A DNA stretch of 64,000 nucleotides from the NCBI GenBank assembly GCA_001464935.1, contig LNEL01000064.1, forward strand, positions 201,567 to 265,566, read 5' to 3'. The DNA is from Gammaproteobacteria bacterium Ga0077536. GTDB taxonomy: Bacteria > Pseudomonadota > Gammaproteobacteria > Ga0077536. The position numbers and the translations under genes are program-made. Each line of letters starts with the position of its first letter. Within the stretch, counting starts at the first letter, position 1. Of this stretch, positions 40,720 through 50,093 are shown in pieces. Below the pieces are notes generated by a model. The model had not been told where the DNA came from, ran no database searches, and saw only the letters and a list, made by a program, of their open reading frames with translations.

Positions 40720-41913
40720 GTGACCAGCCTGCGTTCGACGGACGGCCCGCGTATCCTGGAGAAGGTGCGGGTGCTCGATTTCACGGCCGTGGTCGCCGGG
40801 CCCTACTGCACGCGGCTGATGGCCGATCTCGGCGCCGATGTGCTGAAAATCGAGCCGGCCGAGGGCGAGTTGATGCGGCACACGCCGCCGCTGCGCGAGG
40901 GCACGAGCGCCTTGTTCAGCCAGCTCAACGCTGGCAAGCGCTCGCTTGCTCTGGACCTCAAGCAGCCGGCCGCCGTCGATCTGGTCCGCCAGTTGCTGCC
41001 GCATTACGACGTCGTCGTCGAGAACTTCAGTCCCGGCGTCATGGCCCGCTTCGGTCTCGACTATCCGGCACTGTCCGCGCTGCGGCCCGATCTCGTGATG
41101 TGTTCGATCTCGGGCTTCGGCCAGACCGGACCCGATGCCCACAAGCCCGCGTTCGCGCCGATCGTGCATGCGTGGAGCGGCTATGACAGCGTCACGCTCG
41201 GCTACCAGCAGGACGGAGCGCGGCCCCTGAACATGGGCCTGCCCGTCGCCGACAATTTGGCTGCCGTTCAGGCTTTCGGTGCCATCATGGCCGCGCTCTA
41301 TTACCGCGCGATGACCGGGAGCGGCCAGTACATCGACATCTCGATGTACGACACGCTGCTGGCGAGCATGCAAAAGGATTTTCAGCAGATGCAGTACCCG
41401 GAAGGTCGCGATCGGCGCTATGGCCCGCTGGCCACCCGCGACGGCTTCGTGCTCGTGGTGCTGCTGACGCCGCGCCAGTTCGACGCGCTGGCCGACTGCA
41501 TCGGACAACCGCAGTTGAAGACCGACCCGCGTTTCGCGACGACCACCGAGCGTCTGGGCCACTACAGCGCGCTGATGGCCCTCATCGGTGCGTGGTGTGC
41601 GGACCTGCCGACCGCGACGGCCGTGAGCCGGCTCGAACAGGCCGGGGTGCCGGTGTCGCCGTATCGCGATTTGTCCGCGGCCCTCGACGATCGCCAACTC
41701 GCCCACCGGTCGATGTTGACGACCATCGAGGACAGCGCGGGCCCGTTGACGGTGCCGGACTCGCCGTTCCTGTTCTCGGCGACGACGGCCGCGGTGCGGC
41801 CGCAGGTGCCGCGGCTCGGCGAACACGGCGCCGCAGTGCTCGCCGGCGAACTCGGCCTGGGGGACGAGGCGGTCGCGCGGCTGCGGTCGGCGGGGGTGCT
41901 CGCCGGCGGGTGA
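40720..41913 (+). CDS. class III CoA transferase (CaiB/BaiF family)
   Basis: A 397-residue family III CoA transferase starting with GTG 40720. Family motifs in order: VLDFTAVVAGPYCTRLMADLGADVLKIE, GELMRHTPP, LNAGKRSLALDLKQPAAVDLVRQLLPHYDVVVENFSPGVM (in pieces), MCSISGFGQTGP and the catalytic Asp in YIDISMYDTLLA. These enzymes move CoA between carboxylic acids through an acyl-aspartyl intermediate (formyl-CoA, carnitine, benzylsuccinate and bile-acid types). Subfamily and acid are not readable. It is monocistronic behind the 40635 palindrome, upstream of the sensory block. Confidence 0.93.
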   Translation: MTSLRSTDGPRILEKVRVLDFTAVVAGPYCTRLMADLGADVLKIEPAEGELMRHTPPLREGTSALFSQLNAGKRSLALDLKQPAAVDLVRQLLPHYDVVVENFSPGVMARFGLDYPALSALRPDLVMCSISGFGQTGPDAHKPAFAPIVHAWSGYDSVTLGYQQDGARPLNMGLPVADNLAAVQAFGAIMAALYYRAMTGSGQYIDISMYDTLLASMQKDFQQMQYPEGRDRRYGPLATRDGFVLVVLLTPRQFDALADCIGQPQLKTDPRFATTTERLGHYSALMALIGAWCADLPTATAVSRLEQAGVPVSPYRDLSAALDDRQLAHRSMLTTIEDSAGPLTVPDSPFLFSATTAAVRPQVPRLGEHGAAVLAGELGLGDEAVARLRSAGVLAGG

Positions 41914-42048
41914 GCGCGGTCTCGATCATGATGAGGGGAAGGGGGCTGCGTCGAGCGGCTCAAGTAAATAGGGGTCGTGACCGCCATAATCGCTTGAAGC
42001 GATGGTTGCGAGTTCGTTAACCTGACAGAAGCCTTGGGGAGGCGTGCG

Positions 42049-42651
42049 TTGAACGTCGAAGACACTGAACTCGAAAAACCATATCTGACGCCAACAGAAG
42101 CGGCTGCGCTGCTGATGGTCGCGCCGGTGACGCTGCGGGCCTGGGCGGCCAAGGGTCTGCTCCGTGCGCAGGCCACGGCCGGCGGCCACCGGCGCTTCCT
42201 GCGCCGGGATCTCGAGCGTTTCGCCCGCGATCGCGGCCTGCGCCTCAGCGACCGCATTCCGGACAGCAGCGAACAGCGCATACTTGTCGTCGATGACGAT
42301 CGCCTGTTTGCGGATTTCCTCGTTGAATTCCTCGGCAACCGCGGCGTCAACGCCGTGGCCTGTTATGACGGTTTCGCCGCCGGTCGCCGCGTCGAGAGCT
42401 TCGGCCCGGACGTCGTGTTGCTCGATCTCATGATGCCCGGCATGGACGGCATCGAGGTCTGTCGCGAACTGAAGTCCGACAAGGCCACCCGCCATATCCG
42501 CGTGCTCGCGATGACGGGCTACCCGAGCGATGCGAACCAGAGCGCGATACTCGGCGTCGGCGCGGAAGTCTGTCTCGCCAAACCGCTCGACCACGACCGT
42601 CTGCTCGCGATGATCGGCAGTCCGGCGCTCCGCGCAGGCGCCAGCGGATGA
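42049..42651 (+). CDS. MerR/BldC-type HTH plus receiver domain response regulator
   Basis: A 200-residue regulator with unusual domain order: DNA-binding domain first. Residues ~8-60 are a MerR/excisionase-type winged helix (YLTPTEAAALLMVAPVTLRAWAAKGLL, GGHRRFLRRDLERFA), and residues ~75-195 a CheY-like receiver with acidic pair VVDDDR, phospho-acceptor Asp in VVLLDLMMPGMDG, Thr in AMTGY and Lys in CLAKPLD. TTG 42049 is chosen because GGGGAGG precedes it by six bases. It overlaps the next receiver gene by ATGA and heads the sensory block, so it is the likely DNA-binding output of the kinases downstream. Confidence 0.88.
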   Translation: MNVEDTELEKPYLTPTEAAALLMVAPVTLRAWAAKGLLRAQATAGGHRRFLRRDLERFARDRGLRLSDRIPDSSEQRILVVDDDRLFADFLVEFLGNRGVNAVACYDGFAAGRRVESFGPDVVLLDLMMPGMDGIEVCRELKSDKATRHIRVLAMTGYPSDANQSAILGVGAEVCLAKPLDHDRLLAMIGSPALRAGASG

Positions 42652-43064
42652 CGCAGGTCCCGGGGCGGGACAGACACGCCGATGACGTCGGGCAGGCGCC
42701 GATCGTCATCGTCGACGACGACCCCCTGATCCGGGAATACCTGCAGGAAGTGCTGCTCGGCGCCGGGTATGCGGTGCGCTGCATCGCGTCGGCCCGCGAG
42801 GCCTTGGCCTTTTGCCGCGTGTCAACGCCGGCGGCAGTGCTGACCGACCTGGTGATGCCGGAGCAGGACGGCATCGAGTTCATTCGCAGTCTGCGTGCGG
42901 CAGGCGTCAGCATCCCGATCATTGCGATGTCGGGCGGCGGGCAGATTCAGCCGGCGGTGTATCTCGAGATGGCCGTGCGCCTCGGCGCGAGCGCGGCCCT
43001 GCAGAAACCTTTCACCAATGCCAGTCTGCTCGAACTCATCGCGGAACAACTGGCGAAGGCGTAG
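42648..43064 (+). CDS. single-domain response regulator (receiver only)
   Basis: A 138-residue CheY-like receiver without output domain. IVIVDDDPLIREYLQEVL carries the acidic pair, the phospho-acceptor Asp lies in VLTDLVMPEQDG, the switch Ser in IAMSGGG and the Lys in ALQKPFTN. ATG 42648 overlaps the HTH-receiver stop, and its 3' end overlaps the binding-protein gene. Probably a phosphate relay or sink between the hybrid kinases and the HTH-receiver protein. Confidence 0.92.
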   Translation: MTQVPGRDRHADDVGQAPIVIVDDDPLIREYLQEVLLGAGYAVRCIASAREALAFCRVSTPAAVLTDLVMPEQDGIEFIRSLRAAGVSIPIIAMSGGGQIQPAVYLEMAVRLGASAALQKPFTNASLLELIAEQLAKA

Positions 43065-44034
43065 CGGCGCGCGGGCGCTGACGGGCCTGCTGGGCGTCCT
43101 GCTCCTGATCCTGCTGGCCGGCTGCGAACCGGCTGCGCCGCCACCGCCGCTGCGTCTGGGCACGAGCCCCTGGCTCGGCAGCGAACCACTGTTCCTGGCA
43201 CGCGATCTCGGCAGGCTCGATCCGCGCGAGGTGACGCTCGTCGAACTGGTCGACGTCGGACAGGTCGTCTCCGCGCTGCTCGATGGCGCGATCGACGGCG
43301 CTGCCGTGACGCTGGCCGAAGCCCTGCGCATCACCGCGCGCGATCCGAACTATCGCATCGTGCTCGTCGCCGATTACTGCGATGGCGCCGACGTGCTGGT
43401 CGCACAGGCCTCGGTGCCGAACCTCGCAGCGCTGAGGGGGGCGCGCATCGGCCTCGAAGACACCGCGCTGTCGGCGCACGTGCTGAAACGCGCGCTGCAA
43501 CAGGCAGGGCTCTCGCTGCGGGACATCCATATCCGCATGCTCGGGCCGGGCGAGCAGGCCAGCGCCTTCGCGCAACGCGAAATCGACGCGCTCGTCACTT
43601 ACGATCCCACGCTCGCCCGTGTCCGCGAACTCGGTGGCCGCGTGCTGTTCGATACGTCGTCGATCCCGGCCGAAATCAGCGACGTCGTGATCGTGCGTGC
43701 CGATCTCGAACAAGACTGGCTCGCGCGGCGCACACGCGCGCTGCTCGACGGCTGGTTTGCGGCGACCGCGTACCTGCGCGATGAACCACTCGATGCCGCA
43801 CAACGGCTCGCGCCGCGACTGCAGCTCGACGCCGCGACCGTCACGGCGGCGCTGCGCAAGACCGTCTTTCCCGATCGCGCGGCCAATGGGCGACACCTGG
43901 CCGCGACGCCGCCCGGCTATCTCGCCGTTGCCGGACAATTGAAGTCGACGCTCGTCGAAACCCGCGAGCTGGACAGTTCGGCCGCGCTCACACCGCTGTT
44001 CGACCGCCGGCTCGCCGCCGCCCTCTATCCCTGA
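43018..44034 (+). CDS. NitT/TauT-type solute-binding lipoprotein, sensor-associated
   Basis: A 338-residue lipoprotein: n-region NNWRRRSGARAL, hydrophobic LLGVLLLILLAGC with Cys at the lipobox, Pro-rich linker, then the NMT1/THI5-like binding fold (LRLGTSPWLGSEPLFLARDLG, DVGQVVSALLDGAIDGAAVTLAEAL, YCDGADVLVAQASVPNLAALRGARIGLE in pieces, LVTYDPTLARV). Such proteins bind nitrate, taurine, aliphatic sulfonates, bicarbonate or thiamine precursors. ATG 43018 gives a sensible signal although it lies 47 bases inside the receiver gene. No permease or ATPase is present; instead a hybrid kinase follows six bases later, suggesting the lipoprotein presents ligand to that kinase's periplasmic domain. Confidence 0.85.
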   Translation: MPVCSNSSRNNWRRRSGARALTGLLGVLLLILLAGCEPAAPPPPLRLGTSPWLGSEPLFLARDLGRLDPREVTLVELVDVGQVVSALLDGAIDGAAVTLAEALRITARDPNYRIVLVADYCDGADVLVAQASVPNLAALRGARIGLEDTALSAHVLKRALQQAGLSLRDIHIRMLGPGEQASAFAQREIDALVTYDPTLARVRELGGRVLFDTSSIPAEISDVVIVRADLEQDWLARRTRALLDGWFAATAYLRDEPLDAAQRLAPRLQLDAATVTAALRKTVFPDRAANGRHLAATPPGYLAVAGQLKSTLVETRELDSSAALTPLFDRRLAAALYP

Positions 44035-44040
44035 GATGTG

Positions 44041-47000
44041 ATGACAGCGACGCGCCACAGACCGTCCTGGATGACGCGTTGGCCGCTGCGTTACACCGTG
44101 CCGGGTGCCCTGTTGCTGTTCGTGCTGCTCGGTGGGCTGATGGCCTTCAGCTACGAGCTGCGGCTGGAGCGCGCGCGCATCATCAGCAATGCCGAACTCG
44201 ATCTGCGCACGTTCGGCATCCTGCAGGCGCAGGTGCTCAGAAGCGATCTCCTGCGCGGCGACCTCACCGGGGTGCGCTCGCAGGTCGCGGCGCTCGCGCT
44301 CGATCGCAACATCGTGCGCGCTCGCCTGCAGAGCCCGACCGGGGTCGTCGTCGCGTCGACGGCGCTCGGCGAGATCGGCCGCTCGCTGCCGCAAGCCGGG
44401 CCGCCGGCGACGGGCGCGACGGTGAACACGGGTGGTGAAGTCGTGCAGGTCGTCGTCCCGCTACGCGGACAGGCGCTAGACACGAGCGGCACGGAGCTCG
44501 GCCAGTTCGTGCTCGAGCGCGATCTGGCGCCGCGCCTGCACGCGACCACCGAACGCATGCAGCGCGCATTCGCGCGCTACCTGGGCTATTTCCTCGTCAT
44601 CGCGCTGCTGATGTGGATGACCTTCGAACGTGTCGTGTGGCGGCGGCTGCGCGCCCTCGGGGAAACCGTTGAACGAATTGCCAACGGCGAGTTGGGCCTG
44701 CGCGCCGACGTGTCCGGTGGCGACGAGGTTGCGGAGGCGGCGCGCATGGGCAATCGGGCGGCGGACCAGCTCGAACGTTCAGATGCGCTGAACCGGCGGC
44801 TGACGCGCGCGCTCGAACGTCTGGCGCTGCCCGATCCGGCAGTCGATCTCTTCGACGCGATCGCCGCGGCCGTCGCCGACGGCCTCGGCAGTCGCTGGGC
44901 GATGATTGCCCGCCGCGGGGCCGGCGCAGACGACATGCTGATTGTCGGCGCAGCCGGCGACGGACCCTGGCATCGTGGCATGCGCTACCGCCCGGCGGGC
45001 ACCCCGTGCGGGACGTGCATGGCAGCGCCCGACGGCATGCTGGTCGTCGCGCGTGATGTCACGGCGAGCTTTCCGCACGCGACCTTGCTCGGCGACTGCG
45101 GCGCCGAGTCCTGGCGCGGCATCGTGATTCGCAGCGGCAGCGGCGAGGCGCTCGGCGTGTTGTCGGTGATCGACGACCACGCCGACGATGACACCATCGC
45201 CGTCCGGCCGCTGCTGCAGACCGCGGCGGGCCGCATCGCGCAGGAGTTCGCCCGCCTCGACCACGATGCACGCCTGGCCGAACGCGACCAGCGGCTGTCG
45301 CTGGCGATGGAAGTCAGCGAAGTGTCGCTCGCGGAATGGAATGTCGACGACGATGACATCCGGCTTCGTGGCAACTGGCGCGAACGCTTCGACCTGAGAG
45401 CGCAGACCGGACGCCTGCGCCTCGCCGACTGGCTCGCAGCCGTGCATCCGGCTGACCTGCCGGCGTTCGAGTCCATCGTGGACACCCTTCGGCATTCGAA
45501 CGAGCCGACCGCGCGCCTCGATTACCGGATGCGGGCCCGCGACGGCAGCTGGCGCTGGGTGCGGGGCCGCGCGCAGGTCAGTGCGCGTGACGATGCCGGC
45601 GCGCCGCGCATCGTCGTCAGCGTGCAGGCCGACATCCACGATCTGCGTGAAACCGAGGAGCACCTGCGCGTCAGCGAAACCCGGCTGCGTCTCGCGCTGG
45701 AAGCCGGCGGACTGTCGATGGCGCATTGGGACATCCCGAGCGACCGCTTCGAGATCGGCCGGCAGTGGTGCGAACTGCTCGGTTACGGCGAGGGTGAGAT
45801 CGCGCCGCGGCGCAGCGCCTGGGTGGCGCTGGTCCATCCTGACGATCGCCCGCGGCTCGACGCCCATGCGCTTGCGCAGATGCAAGGTGATCTTGCGAAT
45901 GAACCCATTGAATATCGTCTGCGCACGAAGCAGGGCGACTGGCGCTGGGTCCGCACGCAGGCCATGGTGGTCGCACGCGACGATGACGGACGGGCGCTGC
46001 AGATGATAGGCGTGCAGGCCGACGTCCATGCCGCGAAGCTGGCAGCGGAGGCCTTGCGCGAACAGACCGAATTCCTCGAACTCGCCGTGCGTGGCGCGAG
46101 TGACGGACTGTGGGACTGGCATTTCGGCGCGGGCGAAATCTACTTGTCGCCGCGTCTGCACGAGCTGATGGGCTACCCTGAAGGCGTGTTGCCGACCCGG
46201 ATCACCGCCCTGATCGAGAACTATATGCACCCGGACGACCACCAGGTAGTGGACGAGGCGCTGGCGCGTATCGGACAGGGTGACACACGCATCGAACACG
46301 CCGTCCGGGTGCGGCGCGCCGACGGCCAGTGGCGCTGGTTCGAGGTGCGCGGCCTGGCAGTGCGCGATGCCGCCGGCACGCTGCGCCGCCTGGTCGGTTC
46401 CATGTCCGAGATTCACGACCGCCACGTGCGCGATGCGGAGCTCGCGCAGGTGCGCCAGATGATGAGCGAGGCCATCGAGAGCATCGACGGCGGCCTGCTG
46501 CGGCTGGACGCCGACGACAGGGTGCTGATGATCAACTCGCGCTACCTCGACCTCTACGATCTGCCACGCGATCGAGATTATCTCGGGGTCTCGCTCGAAG
46601 AACTGGTCAGGCTCTACTACACGCAGCATCCCGATATGCTCGAGGGTTGTCCTGTCGAGGAACGCGTGGCCGAGCGCATTCGTCTGCATCGGGAGCGCGC
46701 CGGGCTTGCCTGGGATTATCCTCTCGGCGATCGCTGGGTGCTGGTCAGCGACACGCCGACCGCCGATGGCGGCCGCGTGTGCCTGCGCACGGACATCACG
46801 AGCGTCCAGCAGCTGCAGCTGGCGCTCAATGAACGCAAGGAATATCTCGAGCTCGTGGTGCGTGGCACGGCGGACGCGCTGTGGAGCTGGGACGGCGATG
46901 TCGGCACCGACCTGTACCTGTCGCCGCGCGTCTACGAACTGCTGGGCTACCAGGCTGGTGGCATTCCGCTGCGCCTCGACCGCTTCGAGGCGGAGATCTA

Positions 47001-49938
47001 TCACCCGGACGACCAGCCGCGGATCAGGGCCGCCGTCGCGCACCTGCTGAATCATCCGGAAGATGGCGACGTGCTGTTGTTCGAAGGGCGCTTCCGCTGC
47101 GGCAACGGCGGGTATCGCTGGTTCCGCAATCGCGCGGCGATGCTGCGCCGGCCCGACGGCAGCCTGCGCCGCTTTGCCGGCTCGATCTCCGACATCCACG
47201 AACGCCGGCTGCGCGAGCAGGAACTGCAGGTCGCGCAACAGCGGCTCAGCGACGCCATTGAAACAATCGATTCCGGCCTGCTGATTTCCGACGCGGACGA
47301 CAGGCTCGTGTTGTGCAACCGGCGCTATCGCGAGATGTACGGCTTCGCGCCCGAACTCCTCGAGCCGGGCACGCCGCTCGCGGCGCTCGCGCGCGACCTG
47401 ATGATTCGCTTCCCGGAATATGCCGGGAACCGGCCGCTCGACGAGGCGGTCGCCGAGCGGCTCGCAAAACACCATGCGCACAGCGAACGCTGGGAACTCG
47501 CACTGGGTGGCCACTGGTATCAGATCAGCGATCGCAAGACCGCCGACGGCGGTACGGTGAGCCTGCGCACCGACATCACGCACCTGAAAGAGGTCGAGCA
47601 GCAGCTGCGCGAGCGCAGCGAATTCTTCGAGGCCGCCATGCGCGGCTCGATGGACGGCATCTACGATGTCGACCTCGCCAGCAGCAGAGCCTATTTCGCG
47701 CCGCGCTTCCATGAACTGCTCGGCTACGCGGACGGCGAATTGCCGACCACCTGGGCCGAGTTCACCGCCGCGCATTTCCATCCGGACGACGAACCGGAAC
47801 GTGTCGCGGCCCTGCGCCGCATCGGCGCAGGGGAAGACGAGTTCATGTCGCGCGAGATGCGGCTGCGGCGCAAGGACGGCGGTTGGGGTTGGTACCATGC
47901 GCGGGCCATGGTGATGCGTGGCCCGGACGGGGCGCCTTACCGGCTGATTGGATCGATGTCGGATACGCAGGCACGCCATGAACACGAGGAGGAGCTCGCG
48001 CAGGCGCGCCAGCAGCTGCAGGATGCGATCGAGAGCCTCGATGTCGGCATCGTGATGTTCGATCGCGACGAACGGCTCGTGTTGTGCAACCGGCGCATGA
48101 TCGAGATGTACGGCCAGACCAGTCTCGAGCTCAAACCCGGCGTCCGCTACGAGGACGCGATACGCGCTTATTTCGAAGCCCATCCCGACCACCGGCAGGG
48201 GCGTGACGTCGACACCTGCGTTGCCGAGAGCCTGCAGCAACATCGCACACATCAAGGACTGCTTGAACTGCAATTCGGCGAGCGCTGGGTGCAGATCGCC
48301 AATTATGCGACCGCCGACGGTGGCTTCGTCAGCCTGCGCAGCGACATCACGTCGATCAAACGCACCGAGCAGGCGCTGCGGGAGAGCGAAGCCCGGCTGC
48401 GCACCGTGTTCGACAATTCGCCGGTCGGCATCTTCCTGGCCGGGACCGACGGCACCGTGGTCTTCCGCAACCGGGTGTTCGCCGCGTTGACCGGGGCGGC
48501 GGAGCGCGACGGGCGCCGGCACGCCTGGCTCAGTCATGTGCACGAGGAGGAGCGCGCGTGGATCGGCGCGCGCTGGTACGAGTACGTGTCGGCCGCGTCC
48601 GACAACTTCGACATCGAATACCGCACCGCCGATGCCCCGGAGCGCATTGTCCGCTTGCGGGCGACGCCGGTCGTCGAGCAGGGCCAGACGCTGGGCTTCG
48701 CCGGCACGCTCGAAGACATCTCGGCACAGCGCCAGGCCGAACTCGAACAGCATCGCCTGCAGTTGCAGCTCCAGCAGGCGCAGAAGATGGATGCGATCGG
48801 CCACCTGACGGGCGGCATCGCGCACGACTTCAACAACATCCTCGCCAGCATCCTCGGCTACGCCGCCCTGGCCGGCGAGCGCAAGACGACGCTCGACGAC
48901 AGCAAGCTCGTGAACTATCTCGATGCGATTCGGCAGTCCGGTGAGCGTGCGCGTGAACTGGTCGCGAAGATGCTGGCGTTCAGCCGCAGCGAGCCGCGCG
49001 AAGTGGTGACACCGACGGCGGTGCAGCCGCTGGTCGGCGAGGCGGTCAAGCTGCTGAAGGCGATCATTCCGTCGAGCATTCACATCGTGACCGTGGTCGA
49101 TCCGGGCCTGCCGCCGGTGCTCGTCGACGGCGTGGATCTGCACCAGGCAATCGTCAATCTCGCCGTCAACGCGCGTGACTCGATCGGCGGTCACGGCCAG
49201 ATCACGATTGGTGTGCGCGCGCCGCGTCAGATCAAGGGGCACTGCGCGAGCTGCCGCGAGAACTTCGGCGATCGCTATGTCGAGATTTCCGTCAGCGATA
49301 CCGGTTCCGGCATCGCGCCGGAACACCTGTCACGCCTGTTCGAACCGTTCTTCTCGACCAAGGAAGTCGGCAAGGGGACCGGCATGGGGCTGGCGGTGAC
49401 GCATGGCGTCATTCATCGCGTCGGCGGCCACATCCTCGTCGAGTCGTCGCCCGGCGCCGGCACCACGCTGCGTCTGCTGCTGCGCTCGGCGACGCCGCTG
49501 GTGCGCGCGGTCCCGCCGGCCGCGGCGCCGGCCGTGACACCGGTGCATGGCGGTGCGCGGGTGCTCGTCGTCGACGACGAGCCGCTGGTCATGGGGCTCA
49601 TCGCCGAGGTGCTCGAAACCCAGGGGTACGATGTCGTCGGGTACACGGACTCGCGGCAGGCGCTGGCCTGGGCGCGCGGCGCCGATGCCCGCTTCGATCT
49701 GCTCGTCACCGATCAGACGATGCCCGGCCTGACCGGCGTCGAACTCGCGCGCGAGCTGCTCGCGATGCGCCCGGAATTGCCGATCATCCTGTGCACCGGG
49801 TTCAGCGAAAGCGTTGACGCGCGGGTCGCGGCGGCCATGGGCATCAAGCACTTCTTCACCAAGCCGATCCCGCTCGAGCGGCTCGTCGCCGCGGTCGATG
49901 TCGCACTGGGGGAGGGCGCGGCACCGGCGGTGGCCTGA
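44041..49938 (+). CDS. giant PAS-array hybrid histidine kinase 1
   Basis: A 1,965-residue membrane kinase. Two helices (~20-38 and ~180-200) enclose a ~140-residue periplasmic sensor, followed by HAMP (~199-248), a GAF-like domain (~261-406) and about nine PAS domains (~417-1573). The PAS part alternates PAS_3-type units (WDWHFGAGEIYLSPRLHELMGY) with PAS_7-type units (ESIDGGLLRLDADDRVLMIN ... DGGRVCLRTDIT), three pairs in all. Then HisKA with phospho-acceptor H1595 (GGIAHDFNNIL), HATPase (VSDTGSGIAPEHLSRLFEPF, GTGMGLAV) and a receiver with D1891 (VTDQTMPG). No HPt. ATG 44041 (GTG 44038 possible). It follows the binding lipoprotein by six bases, whose ligand state it may read. Confidence 0.92.
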   Translation: MTATRHRPSWMTRWPLRYTVPGALLLFVLLGGLMAFSYELRLERARIISNAELDLRTFGILQAQVLRSDLLRGDLTGVRSQVAALALDRNIVRARLQSPTGVVVASTALGEIGRSLPQAGPPATGATVNTGGEVVQVVVPLRGQALDTSGTELGQFVLERDLAPRLHATTERMQRAFARYLGYFLVIALLMWMTFERVVWRRLRALGETVERIANGELGLRADVSGGDEVAEAARMGNRAADQLERSDALNRRLTRALERLALPDPAVDLFDAIAAAVADGLGSRWAMIARRGAGADDMLIVGAAGDGPWHRGMRYRPAGTPCGTCMAAPDGMLVVARDVTASFPHATLLGDCGAESWRGIVIRSGSGEALGVLSVIDDHADDDTIAVRPLLQTAAGRIAQEFARLDHDARLAERDQRLSLAMEVSEVSLAEWNVDDDDIRLRGNWRERFDLRAQTGRLRLADWLAAVHPADLPAFESIVDTLRHSNEPTARLDYRMRARDGSWRWVRGRAQVSARDDAGAPRIVVSVQADIHDLRETEEHLRVSETRLRLALEAGGLSMAHWDIPSDRFEIGRQWCELLGYGEGEIAPRRSAWVALVHPDDRPRLDAHALAQMQGDLANEPIEYRLRTKQGDWRWVRTQAMVVARDDDGRALQMIGVQADVHAAKLAAEALREQTEFLELAVRGASDGLWDWHFGAGEIYLSPRLHELMGYPEGVLPTRITALIENYMHPDDHQVVDEALARIGQGDTRIEHAVRVRRADGQWRWFEVRGLAVRDAAGTLRRLVGSMSEIHDRHVRDAELAQVRQMMSEAIESIDGGLLRLDADDRVLMINSRYLDLYDLPRDRDYLGVSLEELVRLYYTQHPDMLEGCPVEERVAERIRLHRERAGLAWDYPLGDRWVLVSDTPTADGGRVCLRTDITSVQQLQLALNERKEYLELVVRGTADALWSWDGDVGTDLYLSPRVYELLGYQAGGIPLRLDRFEAEIYHPDDQPRIRAAVAHLLNHPEDGDVLLFEGRFRCGNGGYRWFRNRAAMLRRPDGSLRRFAGSISDIHERRLREQELQVAQQRLSDAIETIDSGLLISDADDRLVLCNRRYREMYGFAPELLEPGTPLAALARDLMIRFPEYAGNRPLDEAVAERLAKHHAHSERWELALGGHWYQISDRKTADGGTVSLRTDITHLKEVEQQLRERSEFFEAAMRGSMDGIYDVDLASSRAYFAPRFHELLGYADGELPTTWAEFTAAHFHPDDEPERVAALRRIGAGEDEFMSREMRLRRKDGGWGWYHARAMVMRGPDGAPYRLIGSMSDTQARHEHEEELAQARQQLQDAIESLDVGIVMFDRDERLVLCNRRMIEMYGQTSLELKPGVRYEDAIRAYFEAHPDHRQGRDVDTCVAESLQQHRTHQGLLELQFGERWVQIANYATADGGFVSLRSDITSIKRTEQALRESEARLRTVFDNSPVGIFLAGTDGTVVFRNRVFAALTGAAERDGRRHAWLSHVHEEERAWIGARWYEYVSAASDNFDIEYRTADAPERIVRLRATPVVEQGQTLGFAGTLEDISAQRQAELEQHRLQLQLQQAQKMDAIGHLTGGIAHDFNNILASILGYAALAGERKTTLDDSKLVNYLDAIRQSGERARELVAKMLAFSRSEPREVVTPTAVQPLVGEAVKLLKAIIPSSIHIVTVVDPGLPPVLVDGVDLHQAIVNLAVNARDSIGGHGQITIGVRAPRQIKGHCASCRENFGDRYVEISVSDTGSGIAPEHLSRLFEPFFSTKEVGKGTGMGLAVTHGVIHRVGGHILVESSPGAGTTLRLLLRSATPLVRAVPPAAAPAVTPVHGGARVLVVDDEPLVMGLIAEVLETQGYDVVGYTDSRQALAWARGADARFDLLVTDQTMPGLTGVELARELLAMRPELPIILCTGFSESVDARVAAAMGIKHFFTKPIPLERLVAAVDVALGEGAAPAVA

Positions 49939-50093
49939 ACGCGGGGGCGGCGGTCGCCGGCCCGAAAGCATCGACCGGTCGGTGTCGGGCAGTCCCTGGC
50001 TGGGGCGTCGGCCGGCCCCGGCCTGGCGGGCGACGGCATCGTCGGCGCTTGAGGCCGGTCAAGACGCGATGGTGACCGGCCGATACGTCCGGT

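Noticed and set aside
44779..49326. 1,515-codon open frame on the minus strand opposite kinase 1
   Set aside because: It is the antisense shadow of a high-GC gene; the sequence is Arg/His/Gln-rich without domain motifs, while the plus strand encodes clear PAS, HisKA and receiver domains.
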